NCBI RefSeq assembly: GCF_000283155.1
Contig: NW_004454175.1
Location: forward strand, 283,111-347,110
Length of the DNA stretch: 64,000 nt
Source of the DNA: Ceratotherium simum simum
Lineage: Eukaryota; Chordata; Mammalia; Perissodactyla; Rhinocerotidae
Direction: 5' to 3'
Below, piece by piece: positions 23,980-36,395 of the stretch. How positions within the stretch are numbered: position 1 is the stretch's first letter; every line of letters begins with the position of its first letter. A program made the position numbers and the translations under genes. The notes under the pieces are model-generated. The model ran no database searches. It was given only the letters and a program-made list of their open reading frames with translations, and had not been told where the DNA came from.

Positions 23980-25450
23980 TGCCTGTTCTAGTATTGTACT
24001 TTCATTATCATCTGGTTCACAATATTTTTTCCTTGTGATTTCTTCTTTGACGTATGGATTATTTAGATATGTGCTGTTTCATTTCCAAATATTTGAGGCT
24101 TTTCTAAATATCTTAATGTTGATTTCTAATTTAATTCTCTTCTGGTCAGGGAACATGCTATGTACAATTGCAGTCTCTTTTGAAATTTATTGAGACTTAT
24201 TTCATGACCTACAATAAAGTGTATCTTGATGAATGTTCCACATTATTTGCACTTGAAAAGAACATGTTTTCTGCTACTCTACAGTTGCTGGATGAAATGT
24301 TTTATAAATGTCAAGGAAGTAATTGGGTGACGTTGCCTAATGGTGTTTTTCAAATTCTTTATATCCTGGTTTTGTTTTGTCTGTTTTTTTTTTTTTTTTG
24401 GTCTGATTCTATGAATATTTGAGATAGGGGTGTTAAAATCTCCACCTATGATGAATTTCTCTATTTCTCTCTTTAGTTTTGTCAGATTTTTCTGAACGTT
24501 TTTTGAAGTTCTGCTGTTAGGTTCCTATACATGTAGGATTGATATGTCTTTCTGGTGAAATAATCCCTTTATTATTACATAACATTCCTCTTTATCTCTG
24601 GTAATAAATTCTGTTTTGAAGTCTAATTTGTTTCATATTAACATAGCCACTCCTAAAGCAGGTCTCTTGTAGACAGCACATAGTTAGGTGTTCCTTTTTT
24701 TAATTCAGTCTGACAATCCTAGCCCCTTTTTTTATTTTGCTGAGGAAGATTCACCCTGAGCTAACATCTTCTGCCAATCTTCCTCTTTTTTTTTGAGAAA
24801 GATTAGCCCTGAGCTAACATCTGTTCCAATCTTCCTCTACTTTATATGTGGGATGCCGCTAGAGCATGGCTGATGAGTGGTGTAGGTCTGTGCCCGGGAT
24901 TGGAACCAGAGAACCCAGGCTGCTGAAGCAGAGCGTGCTGAACTTAACACCACGAGGAGGCCCCAATCCCAGCCTTTTAATTGGTGTGTTAGGTTCATTT
25001 ACATTTGATGTAGTTGAATTCAATTCTACTATTTTGCTGTTTGTTTTCTGTCTCAACTGTTTTTTGTTCCTCTATTTCTCCTTTCCATCCTTCTGTTTGG
25101 TAAATCAAATATTTTTTAGTATTCAATCTTAGTACCTCTGTTAGCTTTTTAGCTCTGACATCTCAGGCCAATAAGACTGCAGATTCCTGCTTGAGTTCTA
25201 GCTGCCCCATGCTGCATGGACATGGGAATATTTGTATAAACATGGATCTCATCTTGTGACTGTAGTTCCCTTCTTTTAAGGCTTGAAGTCCCCTCCAGTT
25301 TCTGCCTACTTTTGGCCTCTCTCCAGTGTCTTCAAATGGTTGTTTGGTTACATTTTGTCCAGAGTTTATCATTGTTATCTGTGGGAGAGTAATTCTAGTA
25401 CTGGTTACTCTGCAATTATCAATATCAGAAGTCTCAGTTCTCTTTTAATT
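23980..25450 (-). mobile_element. L1M fragment, reverse strand, split by an ERE
   Basis: AT-rich reversed L1 sequence with TCTGGTCAGGGAACATGC, ACAATAAAGTGTATCTTG and TTCATTTACATTTGATGTAG. An ERE at 24726-24961 interrupts it. Confidence 0.65.
24726..24961 (-). mobile_element. ERE SINE, reverse strand, older form inside an L1
   Basis: It has three AGCTAACATCT-like modules and a diverged head. The flanks CAATCCTAGCC and CAATCCCAGCC differ by one base. It interrupts L1-derived sequence. Confidence 0.87.
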
Positions 25451-26779
25451 CTTTAAAAATGTTTCTTATTATATGAAGGAGAAAGCTTGATATGAAAATG
25501 TTAAATAACATTAACATCAGGCACTTTTTGTTTTATCCAAGAAAGAACAGGCCTCAGACTGTGGAAGATAATAATATGTAATTAGAATTTAATAATCATG
25601 TTTTATATTTTATTAATCCATCATTTTATTGATGGCTAATTATATTGCTTTTCCAATAGTAGCTCTGATTTGAAGTTTTACACAAGTAAAAAATGTGAGT
25701 AAATGTAAAGAAAACTATTAAGAACTAAAGTACAAGGGTTATACAGTTATGGCAAAACATGAGACAACAGTGCTGGGATGAGTGAAGTTATGAAAATACT
25801 GTTCAGTAACATACTTCCTCTGACCATGAGACAGTGGTGAATGGCAGTCTAGAGTTAGGAAGAGAAGTCAGGACAGCAAACAGAGATTAGAGAATTCAAA
25901 GGCTTAAGACCTTCAGTCCACTGCCATTGTGACAATCAGGTTTTATAGCTTTAATGTAAAAGCTTGTTGAGAATACAGCCATTCTAAGAGGTTCTATCTT
26001 TGGTTCCCTGAGATGTTTTATCCTCATAGGTTGTTAAATTTTGTAAGAATCAGTTCAATTCCACTTCTGATTTATGTTTTTTATTTGATTTTTGCTTTCT
26101 ATTTCCAACCATTGTGAAAGTAGCTTTAAAATACCTCTATAAGTTCATTTGTTTGAATGTCTGTGATGAAACTTCAATTTCAGAAATATCCATTGTTACC
26201 TTTCTTTTTTTCTACATTGATCTTGATCCTGAGGAGAGTTACAAAATTTTCTTTCAAGTCATCTGACTGTAGTCTTGGAGCAGGTCAATATCACCTGAAA
26301 AGTAACACTTTTGTATCCAAAGAATATAAAGAAAATAAACCCCTAGGGAGACAGCATTGACTAGAGAGTAGAAGAAGGGGCTGCCAGGATGATAATCCAA
26401 TTTAATCAGCTATCTTCTTCTAAATTCTCTGCTACTGGTCCTTTCTACCCCAGCTTTTCAAGGGTTGGTATGACAACTTGGTGCTAATACTTATTTTTAT
26501 AGTGAAGGCACAATTTTATTTTCTTAAGTAACTGGGTTCTAGTCAGTCAGCTGTGGAGTAACTGGTTCTTTGATCTATTTTGAAGGATGGCACTGAAGAA
26601 AAAATTCCCAGTAATTCTGTGAAGGGCTTGGTATCACAGACATGTGTCCTAATATCTTTTCTGGCTGGTAGTATGCTCAAATTGAATTACACTAAAATGC
26701 AGACTTTAGAACACTTAAATAACAAACACTTTCTATGAGAATTAGTGGTCATTTGTATTTTATTCTCCTGTATATAATG
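25451..26779. other. Intergenic, AT-rich, nothing assigned
   Basis: No recognised gene or repeat. Confidence 0.4.
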
Positions 26780-28018
26780 TATTATTTTTTTATTGCTTTT
26801 AAGATTTTTCTCTTCATCTTTCGTTTTCAGAATATTTACTAAGGATATCACAGATGTGGTTTTCTTTGTATTTATCCTACTTGGGATTTGCTGAGCTTCT
26901 TGAATCTATAAATTTAGGACATTTTTAGCTATTATTCCTTCAAATATTTTTTCTGCTCTATTCTCTCTCTGCTTTCCTTCTTGGACTCCAGTTACTCATG
27001 TTAGAATTTTTTATATTGTCCCATAGGTCACTAAGTCCCTGTTCTATTCTTTTCCTTTTTTTCTCCTCAAACTTGTTTCCTCTGTTCTTCAGACTGGATA
27101 ATTTCTAATCATCTATCTTCATGTTCATTTATTCTTTTATATCATCTCCAATCTTCTGTTAAGCCCATCCATTAGGTATCTTATTTAGGTTATTTTATTT
27201 TTCAGCTCTAGAATTTCCATTTGGTTCTTTTTTTATACTTTTGATTTCTCTGCTGATATCTCTTATTCATTTATTAATTACAAGATATTTTCCTTTATGT
27301 CCTTGAGCATAGTTATAATAGCTGTTTTACAATCTTTGTTTGCTAACTTCAACATCTGGGCAATCCTGAGGTCAGTCTGCATTGATTGCCTATGAGTTGT
27401 GTTTTCTTTTTTTTCCCTATGTCTAGTGATTTTGGATTTTATTCAAGACATTATAATCATTTTAGAGACTCTGGATTCTGTTTTATTCTTCCAAGTAGTC
27501 TTGATTGTTTTAACAAGAAGTTAACTAGGCCTGCTTCAAACTCCAAACTCAGACTCCTCTGCAGTTGGCAGCAGCTGAAATCTCTGTTTAGTTCTTTTAG
27601 CCATGAATGAACTTCCTGGACCTGTCCCCACACATGTAGTTTAGGAATAAGGCAAAGATTTGGGCAGAATTTACGTGCAGAATTTGAGGCTGCCCCTCTA
27701 TGACTCTCTTCCTTCTGAAATTTCCCCTTGGTTCCCAGCTGCTGTGGCCACTTCAAACTCTGGTTCCTCAAGGCAGTAAGATTGCAGGTTTCTACTGGAG
27801 TTTTAGCCAACCTGTCTGGTGCCAACTAAGGACTGCTCTCAGGTCAAAAGTCATAAAAATAGGAAACTCACACAGAGCTATTCCCTTCTTCCAACTCTGC
27901 AGTTCCTGCTTGCTTTTGGTCACTCTCTAGTGCCTTCAGGCAACTGATTTTTGTATTTTGTCCAAGAGTGTTGGTCCTATAGGAGCTTCCACACCATTAT
28001 TGGAGCAGAACCTCACAA
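26780..28018 (-). mobile_element. L1M-like fragment, reverse strand
   Basis: T-rich sequence with L1-like phrases (GGGATTTGCTGAGCTTCTTG, TTCAAATATTTTTTCTGC, GTTTGCTAACTTCAACATCTG). The subfamily is not assigned. Confidence 0.6.
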
Positions 28019-28033
28019 TCACTTGTTTTTCTT

Positions 28034-28251
28034 TTTCTTTTTTTTTTTATAATTTTATTTTATTTATTTTTTCCCCCCAAAGCCCCAGTAGATAGTTGTA
28101 TGTCATAGCTGCACATCCTTCTACTTGCTGTATGTGGGACGCGGCCTCAGCGTGGCCGGAGAAACAGTGCCTCGGTGCACTCCTGGGATCCGAACCCAGG
28201 CCGCCAGCAGCAGAGCGCGCGCACTTAACCGCTAAGCCATGGGGCCGGCCC
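28034..28251 (-). mobile_element. ERE SINE, reverse strand, perfect 15-bp target duplication
   Basis: TCACTTGTTTTTCTT flanks it at 28019-28033 and 28252-28266. Confidence 0.95.
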
Positions 28252-28394
28252 TCACTTGTTTTTCTTATGACATTTGATTTAATTTTTCTCTATGTCTTTG
28301 AAAAACAATTAATTGGCCTGCTTTAGGGATAATATCTTTACTTTAGACCTTTACTTTATAGATAACTGTTCAGTATTTTCTATGCTTAACACAG

Positions 28395-29475
28395 CTTTAT
28401 TTTTTAATTAAACTTTTGATTTTTGACATAATTGTAGATTCACATGCAGTTGTGAAAAATAATAGCGACCCCCTTGTGCCCTTTACCCAGTTCCCCCCAA
28501 TGGTAACATCTTGCAAAATTATAGTACAATATCACAACCAGGATACATGGGTACAGTCAAGATACAGAACATTTTCATCACCACAAGGATTCCTCATGTT
28601 GCCTTTTTATAGCCACACCTAATTCCTTTCTACTCTCATCCCCCTTTAACCCATGGCATCCACTAGTCTATTCTCCATTTCTGTAAATTTGTCATTTCAA
28701 TAATGTTATATAATTGGAATAATACAGCATGTAACCTTTTTGGATTGGCTTTTTTCACATAGCATACTTCTCATAATTCATCTAGTTTGTTGTACGTATC
28801 AGTAGTTTGTTCCTTTTCACTGTTGAGTAGTATTCCAAGGTACAAATATACCATAATTTGTTTAACCATTCAGCCATTGAAGTACATCTGGATTTTTTCC
28901 AGTTTTTCACTATTATGAATAAAGTTGCTATGAAAATTCATGTACAGGTTTTTGTGTGAACCTAAGTCTTCATTTCTCTGGAATAAATGTCCAGGAGTGC
29001 AACTGCTGGGCCATATGGTATTTGCACATTTTGTTTCTTAAGAAACTGCCAAATTGTTTCCCAGAGTGGCTGTATCATTTTATATTCCCACTACCAATGT
29101 ATGAGTGATCCAGTTTTTTTCCATCCTTACAATCATTTGTTTGTTTCACTATTTTTTACTTTAACCATTCTGATAGGTGTATAGTGATAATCTCATTTTG
29201 GTTTTAATCTGCATTTCCCTAATAGCTAATGATATTAAACTTCTTTGCATGTGCTTATTTATCATATATATGTATGTACGTATATATATACATACATCTA
29301 TATATCTTTTTCTGTGAAATGTCTCATGTGTTTTACACACATTGAAACTGGATTGTTCACTTTTCACTGTTTTGAAAGTTTTTTAATATATTTTACATAC
29401 TAGTCCTTTCTCAGATATGTGGTTTGCCAATATTTTCTCCCAAACTGTCTTAATTAAGCTTAATTAATAAAGCTT
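28395..29475 (-). mobile_element. L1M 3' region, reverse strand
   Basis: It has GACATAATTGTAGATTCACATG, TTTATAGCCACACCTAATTCC, the GTCCAGGAGTGCAACTGCTGG segment and TTTAACCATTCTGATAGGTG, all old L1 landmarks. Confidence 0.75.
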
Positions 29476-29639
29476 GTCTTAATTCTTTAAATGTTTAGTA
29501 GACTCTCCAGTAAAACCATGTGGGCTTGGATATGTCTTTTGTGGGGAGTTTAAAATTACACATTCAATTTCATTAATAGTTATAGGGCTATTTGAATGAT
29601 CTATTTCATATTGAGTGAGTTGTAGTAGTTTATTCATTG

Positions 29640-30010
29640 TTAAAAGGAATGAAATTATGGTACACGCTACAACATGGATGAACCTTGCAAGTGTTATGTT
29701 AAGTGAGATAAACCAGACACAGAAGGACAAGTATTGTATGATTCTACTTATATGAAGTACCTAGAATAGGCAAATTTCATAGAGACAGAAAATAGCATGA
29801 AGGTTACCAGGGCCTGTGTAAGAGAAGGGAATGGGGAATTATTTTTAATGGGTACAGAGTTTCTGTTTGGGATAACTAAAAAGTCCTAGAAATGGACAGT
29901 GGTGATAGTCGTACAACATTGTGAATGTAATTAATGCCACTGAATTGTACACTGAAAAATGGTTAAAATGGTACATTTATGTATATTTTACCACAATAAG
30001 ACAACAACAA
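29640..30010 (+). mobile_element. L1M 3' end, forward strand
   Basis: ACATGGATGAACCTTGCAAG, GTGAGATAAACCAGACAC, GGTTACCAGGGCCTG and AATGGTTAAAATGG are L1 3'-end landmarks. An ACAACAAC-rich tail follows. Confidence 0.8.
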
Positions 30011-31110
30011 CTACAAAAAACCTAACAAAACCTCAGCCGACCAGAAATCTTGATTCCATGAGGACTTATGGGGTCAGGTTAAAGGTGGTGGGAGTGAGGA
30101 AGGGAACCCATTTCCACCCCACTCTCTCCCAGATTTCCAGAGAAGATAAGAAATTACTGTTAGATATGTGATAGAATTATTAATAGTCCATAAAATCATC
30201 ATATTTCACAGCTCCTTTTTGCTATAACAGTGTTTAAAGATTGCGATTTTAAAAAATCAAAATAAAAATAATTTTCACTGTCATGGCACATAAGCTCTAT
30301 ACCCACAAACATGTACTCACTTCATGGGCCATCAGGCAGAAATGAGAAGAAAATGTCCAGAATTGTCGATCTGGCCCAGGTGTACAGAGATCCAGCCTTG
30401 GGAGAACTGGCATCTCCATCCCTTGGGGAGTGTCACCTAGTGTGAAAGGAAATGACTTGAATAGGATGCTTGGGCTAAGTTAGGTATCTCCTAGAACACT
30501 TAGGGATTTTGGGCCCAAAGGGATGTTTTGGATGGGGACACAATGATTCCACTCGAATGGTCTCCAAACGGGCCTGGTGAAACTTGTCTCTCCTGGGTTT
30601 TAACTCAGAATGGGCTACTCCCTTTCAGATTTAATGAAAGAATTGTAAAAATGGGGGGAAGGCTTTTCCTGTCTCAGCAAGACCAGCATCGGCAACTACT
30701 AGTGTCACCAAACCTCTGCGTTAGTGATTGAGGGGATGATGAGGTGACGAGAGTAATAATGGCAAGGTGCTTTCTTGGTTAGGACCATCAGGCAGTGGAG
30801 CAGAAAAGAGGCAATGACAGGTGCAACAGGGATGACTTCACGGCAACCAAGAAGATCACAGGAGCCTCTTGGGCTAGAATTGGAAAGGCCTAAAGATTTT
30901 GGGTTGTGTCCTGAGGCAACAGGGTTTTGAGCAAAGGAACAATATAATAAAATTTGCACTTTAGAAAAATCACTCTGGCAGCAGGATGAAGTGTGTACAG
31001 GAAGGGGACAAGGAAGCTGGATGCTGGGGAAACAGTTAGGAACTATTCCAGTTATCTGGACACGAAATGATGAGGGCCTAAATTAATATTGCTCATGGGA
31101 TTAGAGGGAG
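30011..31110. other. Intergenic, partly an old dispersed repeat
   Basis: 30880-31110 belongs to the same unassigned old repeat family as 22862-23830. The rest is unassigned. Confidence 0.4.
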
Positions 31111-31114
31111 GGGT

Positions 31115-31559
31115 TGTTACCGAACCAAGTGGGCTCGCCTCCTGGTGAGTTAAATAAGACTCTACACCAGTGGAAGTTGTCTCACAAAGTAAAGTGTATT
31201 TGCAGCAAATAGGAGGCCATGAGGAATCATTTCCAAAGTCATGGCGTCCCCAAACAAAGGGAAGCAGGAACTTTTACTTCAGTTGGGGAATGAATATTCA
31301 AAAGGGAGAGGCGGGTATTCACTTGCACAGGCTCAGGTGGAGAACATGCCTCCACATAATCAGACCCAAGCTCCCCCTGGAGAGACCTTTGCATTAAAAA
31401 TAAGGGAAAGCTGTAGCTCTTATGGTGAGGCTTGGTCAGTTTCAGGATGGCTGGTGGTTACATCTCCTTAACATACAAAAGGAAAAGAAACAACTTGGAA
31501 AAACAGTTAATTGCTTCCAAACCCACCTTTGAGTTTCTCCAGGCACCTAGTCTGTGACA
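31115..31559 (+). mobile_element. Solo LTR, family B
   Basis: It starts TGTTACCGAACC and ends GTGACA, homologous to 13006-13497. The 4-bp flanks GGGT and TGGT differ at one base. It interrupts an older repeat. Confidence 0.75.
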
Positions 31560-31563
31560 TGGT

Positions 31564-32794
31564 GAGCAGAAAACTGGATATAAGAGAGTTAGGAGGTCAG
31601 AGAGAGCAAGAACACAACCAGTGGGAGAGGAGTGTAAAATGGAAGGATTAAAAAAGAGATTTAGAGTGCTGCCATTAAAAGAAAGAGAATCTCATTGGTG
31701 TCCTCAAAAACAAGCCAATGAACTACATTCATAATGTTATATAAGTTTGGAGATATATTTTAAAAACTGTAGAAAACTAAAACCTAAAACTAAAAACCAC
31801 AACTTCAATAATCAAATAGAAATTAGAAGTAAAATTACAACATTGGTCTCCAGTTGGAATTATATAATTACTAGGGTGATATCAATTAGAGAGGCCTCAT
31901 GTTAGTTAGTGTACTTGCTCTCTCTATAGATATCCACCATGTGCCTGGTGCCATACTAACAGGTAGTAACATAAGGCAGGAAAACAGGGGATCTGATTTT
32001 CTTGAGGCAAGGCTCATAGTAAGCTGAGTTCATGCCTACACTTACTTCAATTCTTCGAAATTTATTTGTTACATTTCCTCACTCATTTAATAGACACTTA
32101 TATAGTAATATACTTAAACAATTAAAAAAATTTAATTTCCTCATTTACTTAATAGATACATACTTAATATACTTAAATACTATAATACTTTCATATACTT
32201 TAATATATATGTAAATATTGTAATAAATATTTAACAAATATTTGAATACTATATCAGCAATGTTGATGGTGGTTAAAGGTACCATTTATTCCAGAGGTTG
32301 TAAAATGGCCAGAAGGAATTGTAGCAGAGCTAGAGATGGGATGGATGTTGCTAGAGGTTGTGAACTCTAAGACTGAGAAGCACCTTTCATACTGCCCCAT
32401 GATAGCATCTCTAGGTATAGTAACTGGGTATGATTTTAGGAGGTTTTTTTAGGAACAGGAATGTGAGTTTATGATTAGAAAAGTTGTATTTGAATCATGT
32501 TAGTCTCGGGCATCTTTGGAACTGTGGAATGGGCAAAGTTATGTGCTTATTAAGCTCAATAATAATAGCTTGAACTTGTGAAATGAAAACATCAGTAGAT
32601 TGTGATGTCAAGTATGATAATGTAATACCTAGAGCCAACGCTAATAAAGATATACAAAGAGATATGCTAAAAATCAAATGGAATTTAAAAAAATGTTCAC
32701 ATAACTCCCAGGAAGGCAGAAAAAATAAAACAGAACCAAAAAACCAAGAGAAAAAACAAAACAAAAAATTAAATGGCAGATTAAGCCCTAATAA
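31564..32794. other. Intergenic, AT-rich, nothing assigned
   Basis: Contains TACTTAATA-type AT-rich low-complexity sequence around 32090-32250. No gene is supported. Confidence 0.45.
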
Positions 32795-33022
32795 TAGTTA
32801 AAATGTATTGAGTACTTACCGTATGCCAGACATGTACTCATTTAATCCTTGCCAACCCTATGAGGCAGGCTTGGATTTTTATCTCCATTTTATAGGAAAG
32901 ATAATACAACTGAGATAGAAAGAGATTAATTGGCCCAAGGTCGTAAAACATGTGGTGGATGTGGCAGAGCTACTATCTGAACTCAGGCAGAGCCCTCACT
33001 CTTTACCATTACACTGTCCTGA
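32795..33022 (-). mobile_element. MIR SINE, reverse strand, nearly full length
   Basis: TTGAGTACTTACCGTATGCC, CTATGAGGCAGGCTTGG, GGCCCAAGGTCG and GAACTCAGGCAGAGCCC appear in order. Confidence 0.78.
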
Positions 33023-33416
33023 CAGCGTCTGAACACCCAACCCCAGCTGCTTGAACACCGTGTTCGATACGACGTGATAATGCTCCCTGCTCCAGCTACT
33101 GCAGAGTGGACACCTGACATAGGGCCGCTGATTCATAATCCCTTAGCAGCCCCAGATAGACATACACCAGATGAATTTACACCAATCATTTTCTTCCTCT
33201 TGGTTTAGTTAATCTCTTGTTAATACCAACAGATAACGCTGGTCAAGGATAAGACTGAAGGCAAACGATGCTCATCCATGGCAGACGAAAGTTTGCTGTG
33301 AGCCAATGTTACGAGGAAGCAGAAGATACCAAATGGCAATAAGCAAGCTGGGTTGCTTAGGACAGCATTAAGGAGAATTATCCAAAATCTGGAAAAATTA
33401 GAAATGGTAAAAACTG

Positions 33417-33759
33417 GCCATTTAGGCTGCTATAACAAATATACCATAGACTGAGTGGCTTAAACAACAAACATTTATTTCTCACAGTTCTGGAGGCTGT
33501 GAAGTCCACGATCAAGGTGCCAGCAGATCTGGTATCTGGTAAGGGTCTGCTTCCTGGTTTACAGATGCCTCTTTTCCTTCTACCCTCACATAACGGAGGG
33601 CAGAGAGAGGAAGCAACCCTCTTCTTATAAGGGTACTAATCCCATTCATGAAGGTTCCACCTAATTACCTCCAAAGGCCCCAGCTCCAGATACCATCACA
33701 CTGGGGATTAGACATCAACATATGAATTTTGGGGGGGACACAAACACTCAGTCCATAGC
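33417..33759 (-). mobile_element. MaLR-type LTR (MLT1 group), reverse strand
   Basis: GCTGCTATAACAAATATACCATAGACTG with GTGGCTTAAACAAC and the end CATATGAATTTTGGGGGG match the ancient mammalian MaLR-like antisense pattern. The exact subfamily is not assigned. Confidence 0.6.
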
Positions 33760-33957
33760 CCTGGCTCCATAAGTCACGAGTACTAGCCGGAAATTGATAA
33801 AGCCTAGTTATTCTTGTTACTGCCTTTCATGGTAAGAGTCTGAAAGATCTAGCCTAGTTTGTCACCAGAGTTTGACGGCAATCCCATCTCTAGGATGGTC
33901 GAGCTGGCTCTGTTTGGACTCCTCTTTTTCAGCTTAGAGACTGGAAGCCAATGGTGT

Positions 33958-34421
33958 TGTATTAGTTTTCTGTGGCTGCCGTAAAAAACTACCATGAACT
34001 TGATGACTTAAATAATAGAAATTTATTCTCCCACATTTCTGGAGACCAGAAGTCTGAAATCAAGGTATCAGCAGGACTGTGCTCCTTCCAGAAGCTCAAG
34101 GAGAGATTCTGTTCCTTGCCTCTTCCAGCTTTTCTCGTAGCTGTCTTCATTCCTTGGCTCGCGGCTGCTCACTCCAATCTCCGCCTCCGTCTTCTCATGA
34201 CCTTCTCCTCTGTGTCTGTGACTTCTCCACTTACGTTTCTTATAAGGACACTTATCATTGGGTTTAGGGCTTACTTGGGTAATTCAGGATGGTCTCATCT
34301 CAAGATCCTTAATCTAATTACATCTGCAAAGACCCTTTTTCCAAATAAGGTAACATTTACAGAGTCTGGGTATTAGGACAAGGACATATATTTTGAGGGG
34401 GCCACCATTCAACCCACTACA
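33958..34421 (-). mobile_element. MaLR-type LTR with perfect 5-bp target duplication, reverse strand
   Basis: It has TGTATTAG...CTACA ends, 464 bp. The duplication GGTGT occurs at 33953-33957 and 34422-34426. Five bp is the ERVL/MaLR target size, which supports the class call. It is related to 33417-33759 and to the fragment at 63911-64000. Confidence 0.78.
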
Positions 34422-34648
34422 GGTGTCCTGGGTGTGGTACCAACTGTTTTTCTGAAAGCCTAAGGAAAGGGAAAGTAGAGTAATAAGCTTTCAGGTTTCT
34501 GTCAATGTCTCTTTTGTTTAATGAATTCTGTGGGCTGGGATACATGAAATTACAGAGTGACTGATAGAGAAAATATCAGCCCACAGTGGCCTTTATGCTT
34601 TATATTTGAAGACTGGAGAAAGCTGTTTTTAAAAACAACTAGATTAGG

Positions 34649-34858
34649 GGGCCGGCCTGGTGGGGTAGTGGTTAAGTTCACACACTCCGCTTCAGTGGCC
34701 TGGGGTTCGCAGGTTCGGATCCCGGGCATGGACCTACGCACCGCTCATCAAGCCATGCTGTGGCAGGCGTTCCAGATACAAAAAAAGAGGAAGATCGGCA
34801 CAGATGTTAGCTCAGGGCCAATCTTCCTCACCAAAGAAACCCAAACAAAAAACAAGTC
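34649..34858 (+). mobile_element. ERE-related SINE with variant head
   Basis: The head reads GGCCGGCCTGGTGGGGTAGTGGTTAAG with the B box GGTTCGGATCC. The flank GATTAGG occurs at 34642-34648 and 34859-34865. Confidence 0.88.
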
Positions 34859-34865
34859 GATTAGG

Positions 34866-35517
34866 ATGAGACATTACTCTTCATAGGGTTACCTTTGGGG
34901 ACTCCCAGAAAGATAAAATAAAAATCTGAAATGCTGCCATTTGATCAGTGGAATTGATGGATCATAGGGTAATTCTATGTGTAACTTTTTGAGGACTGCT
35001 AGTGGACTGGTTTTGAATTCTACAGGTCACTGTGCAGACTGGGCTCTTCCCTAGGGCCCCCCACCAATATCTTGAATTTTGTTCACTCTAGAAATTAACC
35101 AATCTACAGACACTCCATAAGTCTCTTTCTAGCTAATAGGTAAACTCCCTGTCTCTGCAACAATTCTCTTTCCAAAGAGCTCCTTAAAAGGAACAGATCT
35201 AAAGAAGAAATCAATGACCTGGAAAACTCATAACTAGGACAGTTTAGAATAAGTTGCCTACACAATGAACAGAGATTTTTTATACCTTTTTTTGGTACAC
35301 ACTAGTTGTTTCCAGAGGGATAGATGTTCAAATTAAAGACAAAAAGCTCTTGAATAAAAAACAAACAAAAATCTTGCCAGATGCCTTCAAACCAGAAGCT
35401 GATCACCAAGACTTCTCTGCTGCTGGCCTGAGAGCCCCCAGGGGGATGGCTGTGCAGGGCTTGCTCAGGACCGCCCCCAAGATGATGGGAAGCACTTCAG
35501 AGCTGGCTGCCCCCAAC

Positions 35518-35548
<31 letters not shown>

Positions 35549-35859
35549 ACTTCCCCTGACCCCAGCTTCCTCTCTTGCTCCCTCACCCACTGCTCCCCCT
35601 AGTCTTGCATCCTCTCCATCACCGCCTCAGCCTCTCTTCCTTTGGGTTTTTTTTTTGTTGTTATTTTAAGGACAAGGAGCCACTCTTTTCTGTTTTCTTC
35701 CTGTGGTTCTCAAAATCAGTTGTGCTCATTCTAGATAATTTGGAAAGAACAGGAAAGTGAAAAGAAACAAAAGAAAAATCACTGATAGCTCCCCCATCCC
35801 AGAAGAAATCTTTACTAACATTTTGCCTTGTATCTTTCTAGTCTTTTTCCCTCCTGGGT
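34866..35859. other. Intergenic, nothing assigned except a GT repeat
   Basis: Mixed sequence. The open frame ending in the GT repeat (about 35350-35559) is not convincing as a gene. Confidence 0.4.
35520..35548. repeat. (GT)14 microsatellite
   Basis: It is an uninterrupted GT run. Confidence 0.93.
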
Positions 35860-36111
35860 TTTTTTTTTTTTTTTTTTTGGTGAGGAAGATTAGCCCTAAG
35901 CTAACATCTGTTGCCAATCCTCCTCTTTTTGCTGAGGAAGATTGGCCCTGGACTAACACCCGTGCCTATCTTCCTTTACTTTATATGTGGGACGCTGCCA
36001 CAGCATGGCTTGATGAGCGGTGCACAGATCTGTGCCTGGGATCCGAACCTGTGAACCCTGGGCCACTGAAGCAGAGTGCACGAACTGAATCACTATGCCA
36101 CCAGGCTGGCC
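35860..36111 (-). mobile_element. ERE-related SINE, reverse strand
   Basis: A long T run is followed by GAGGAAGATTAGCCCTAAGC modules and an old-type head ending CCAGGCTGGCCC. Target duplications are not clear. Confidence 0.85.
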
Positions 36112-36119
36112 CCCTTCCT

Positions 36120-36395
36120 GTGTTTTTTAAATTATCATGACATGGCTATCATCAAAAAGACAAGAGCTAACAAGTGTTGGTAAGGATGTGGAGAAAAGGG
36201 GACCCTTGTGCACTGTTGGTAGCAATATAAATTGGTGCAGCCACTATGGAAAACAGTATGAAGGTTCCCCAAAAAATTAGAAATAGAACTACCATATAGT
36301 CCAGCTATTTCACTTCTGGGTATATATCCAAAGGAAACAAAATCACTATATTGAAGAGATATCTGCACCCTCATAAAAAAAAATTTGCCAGGTGC
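36120..36395 (+). mobile_element. L1 ORF2 3' fragment, forward strand
   Basis: AAGACAAGAGCTAACAAGTG, TGTGCACTGTTGGTAGCAAT and GGTATATATCCAAAGGAAAC are typical of the L1 ORF2 3' region. It abuts an ERE. Confidence 0.75.

Noticed and set aside
2925..31559. Intact endogenous retrovirus
   Set aside because: Only solo LTRs are seen. There is no gag, pol or env reading frame between any pair of related LTRs.
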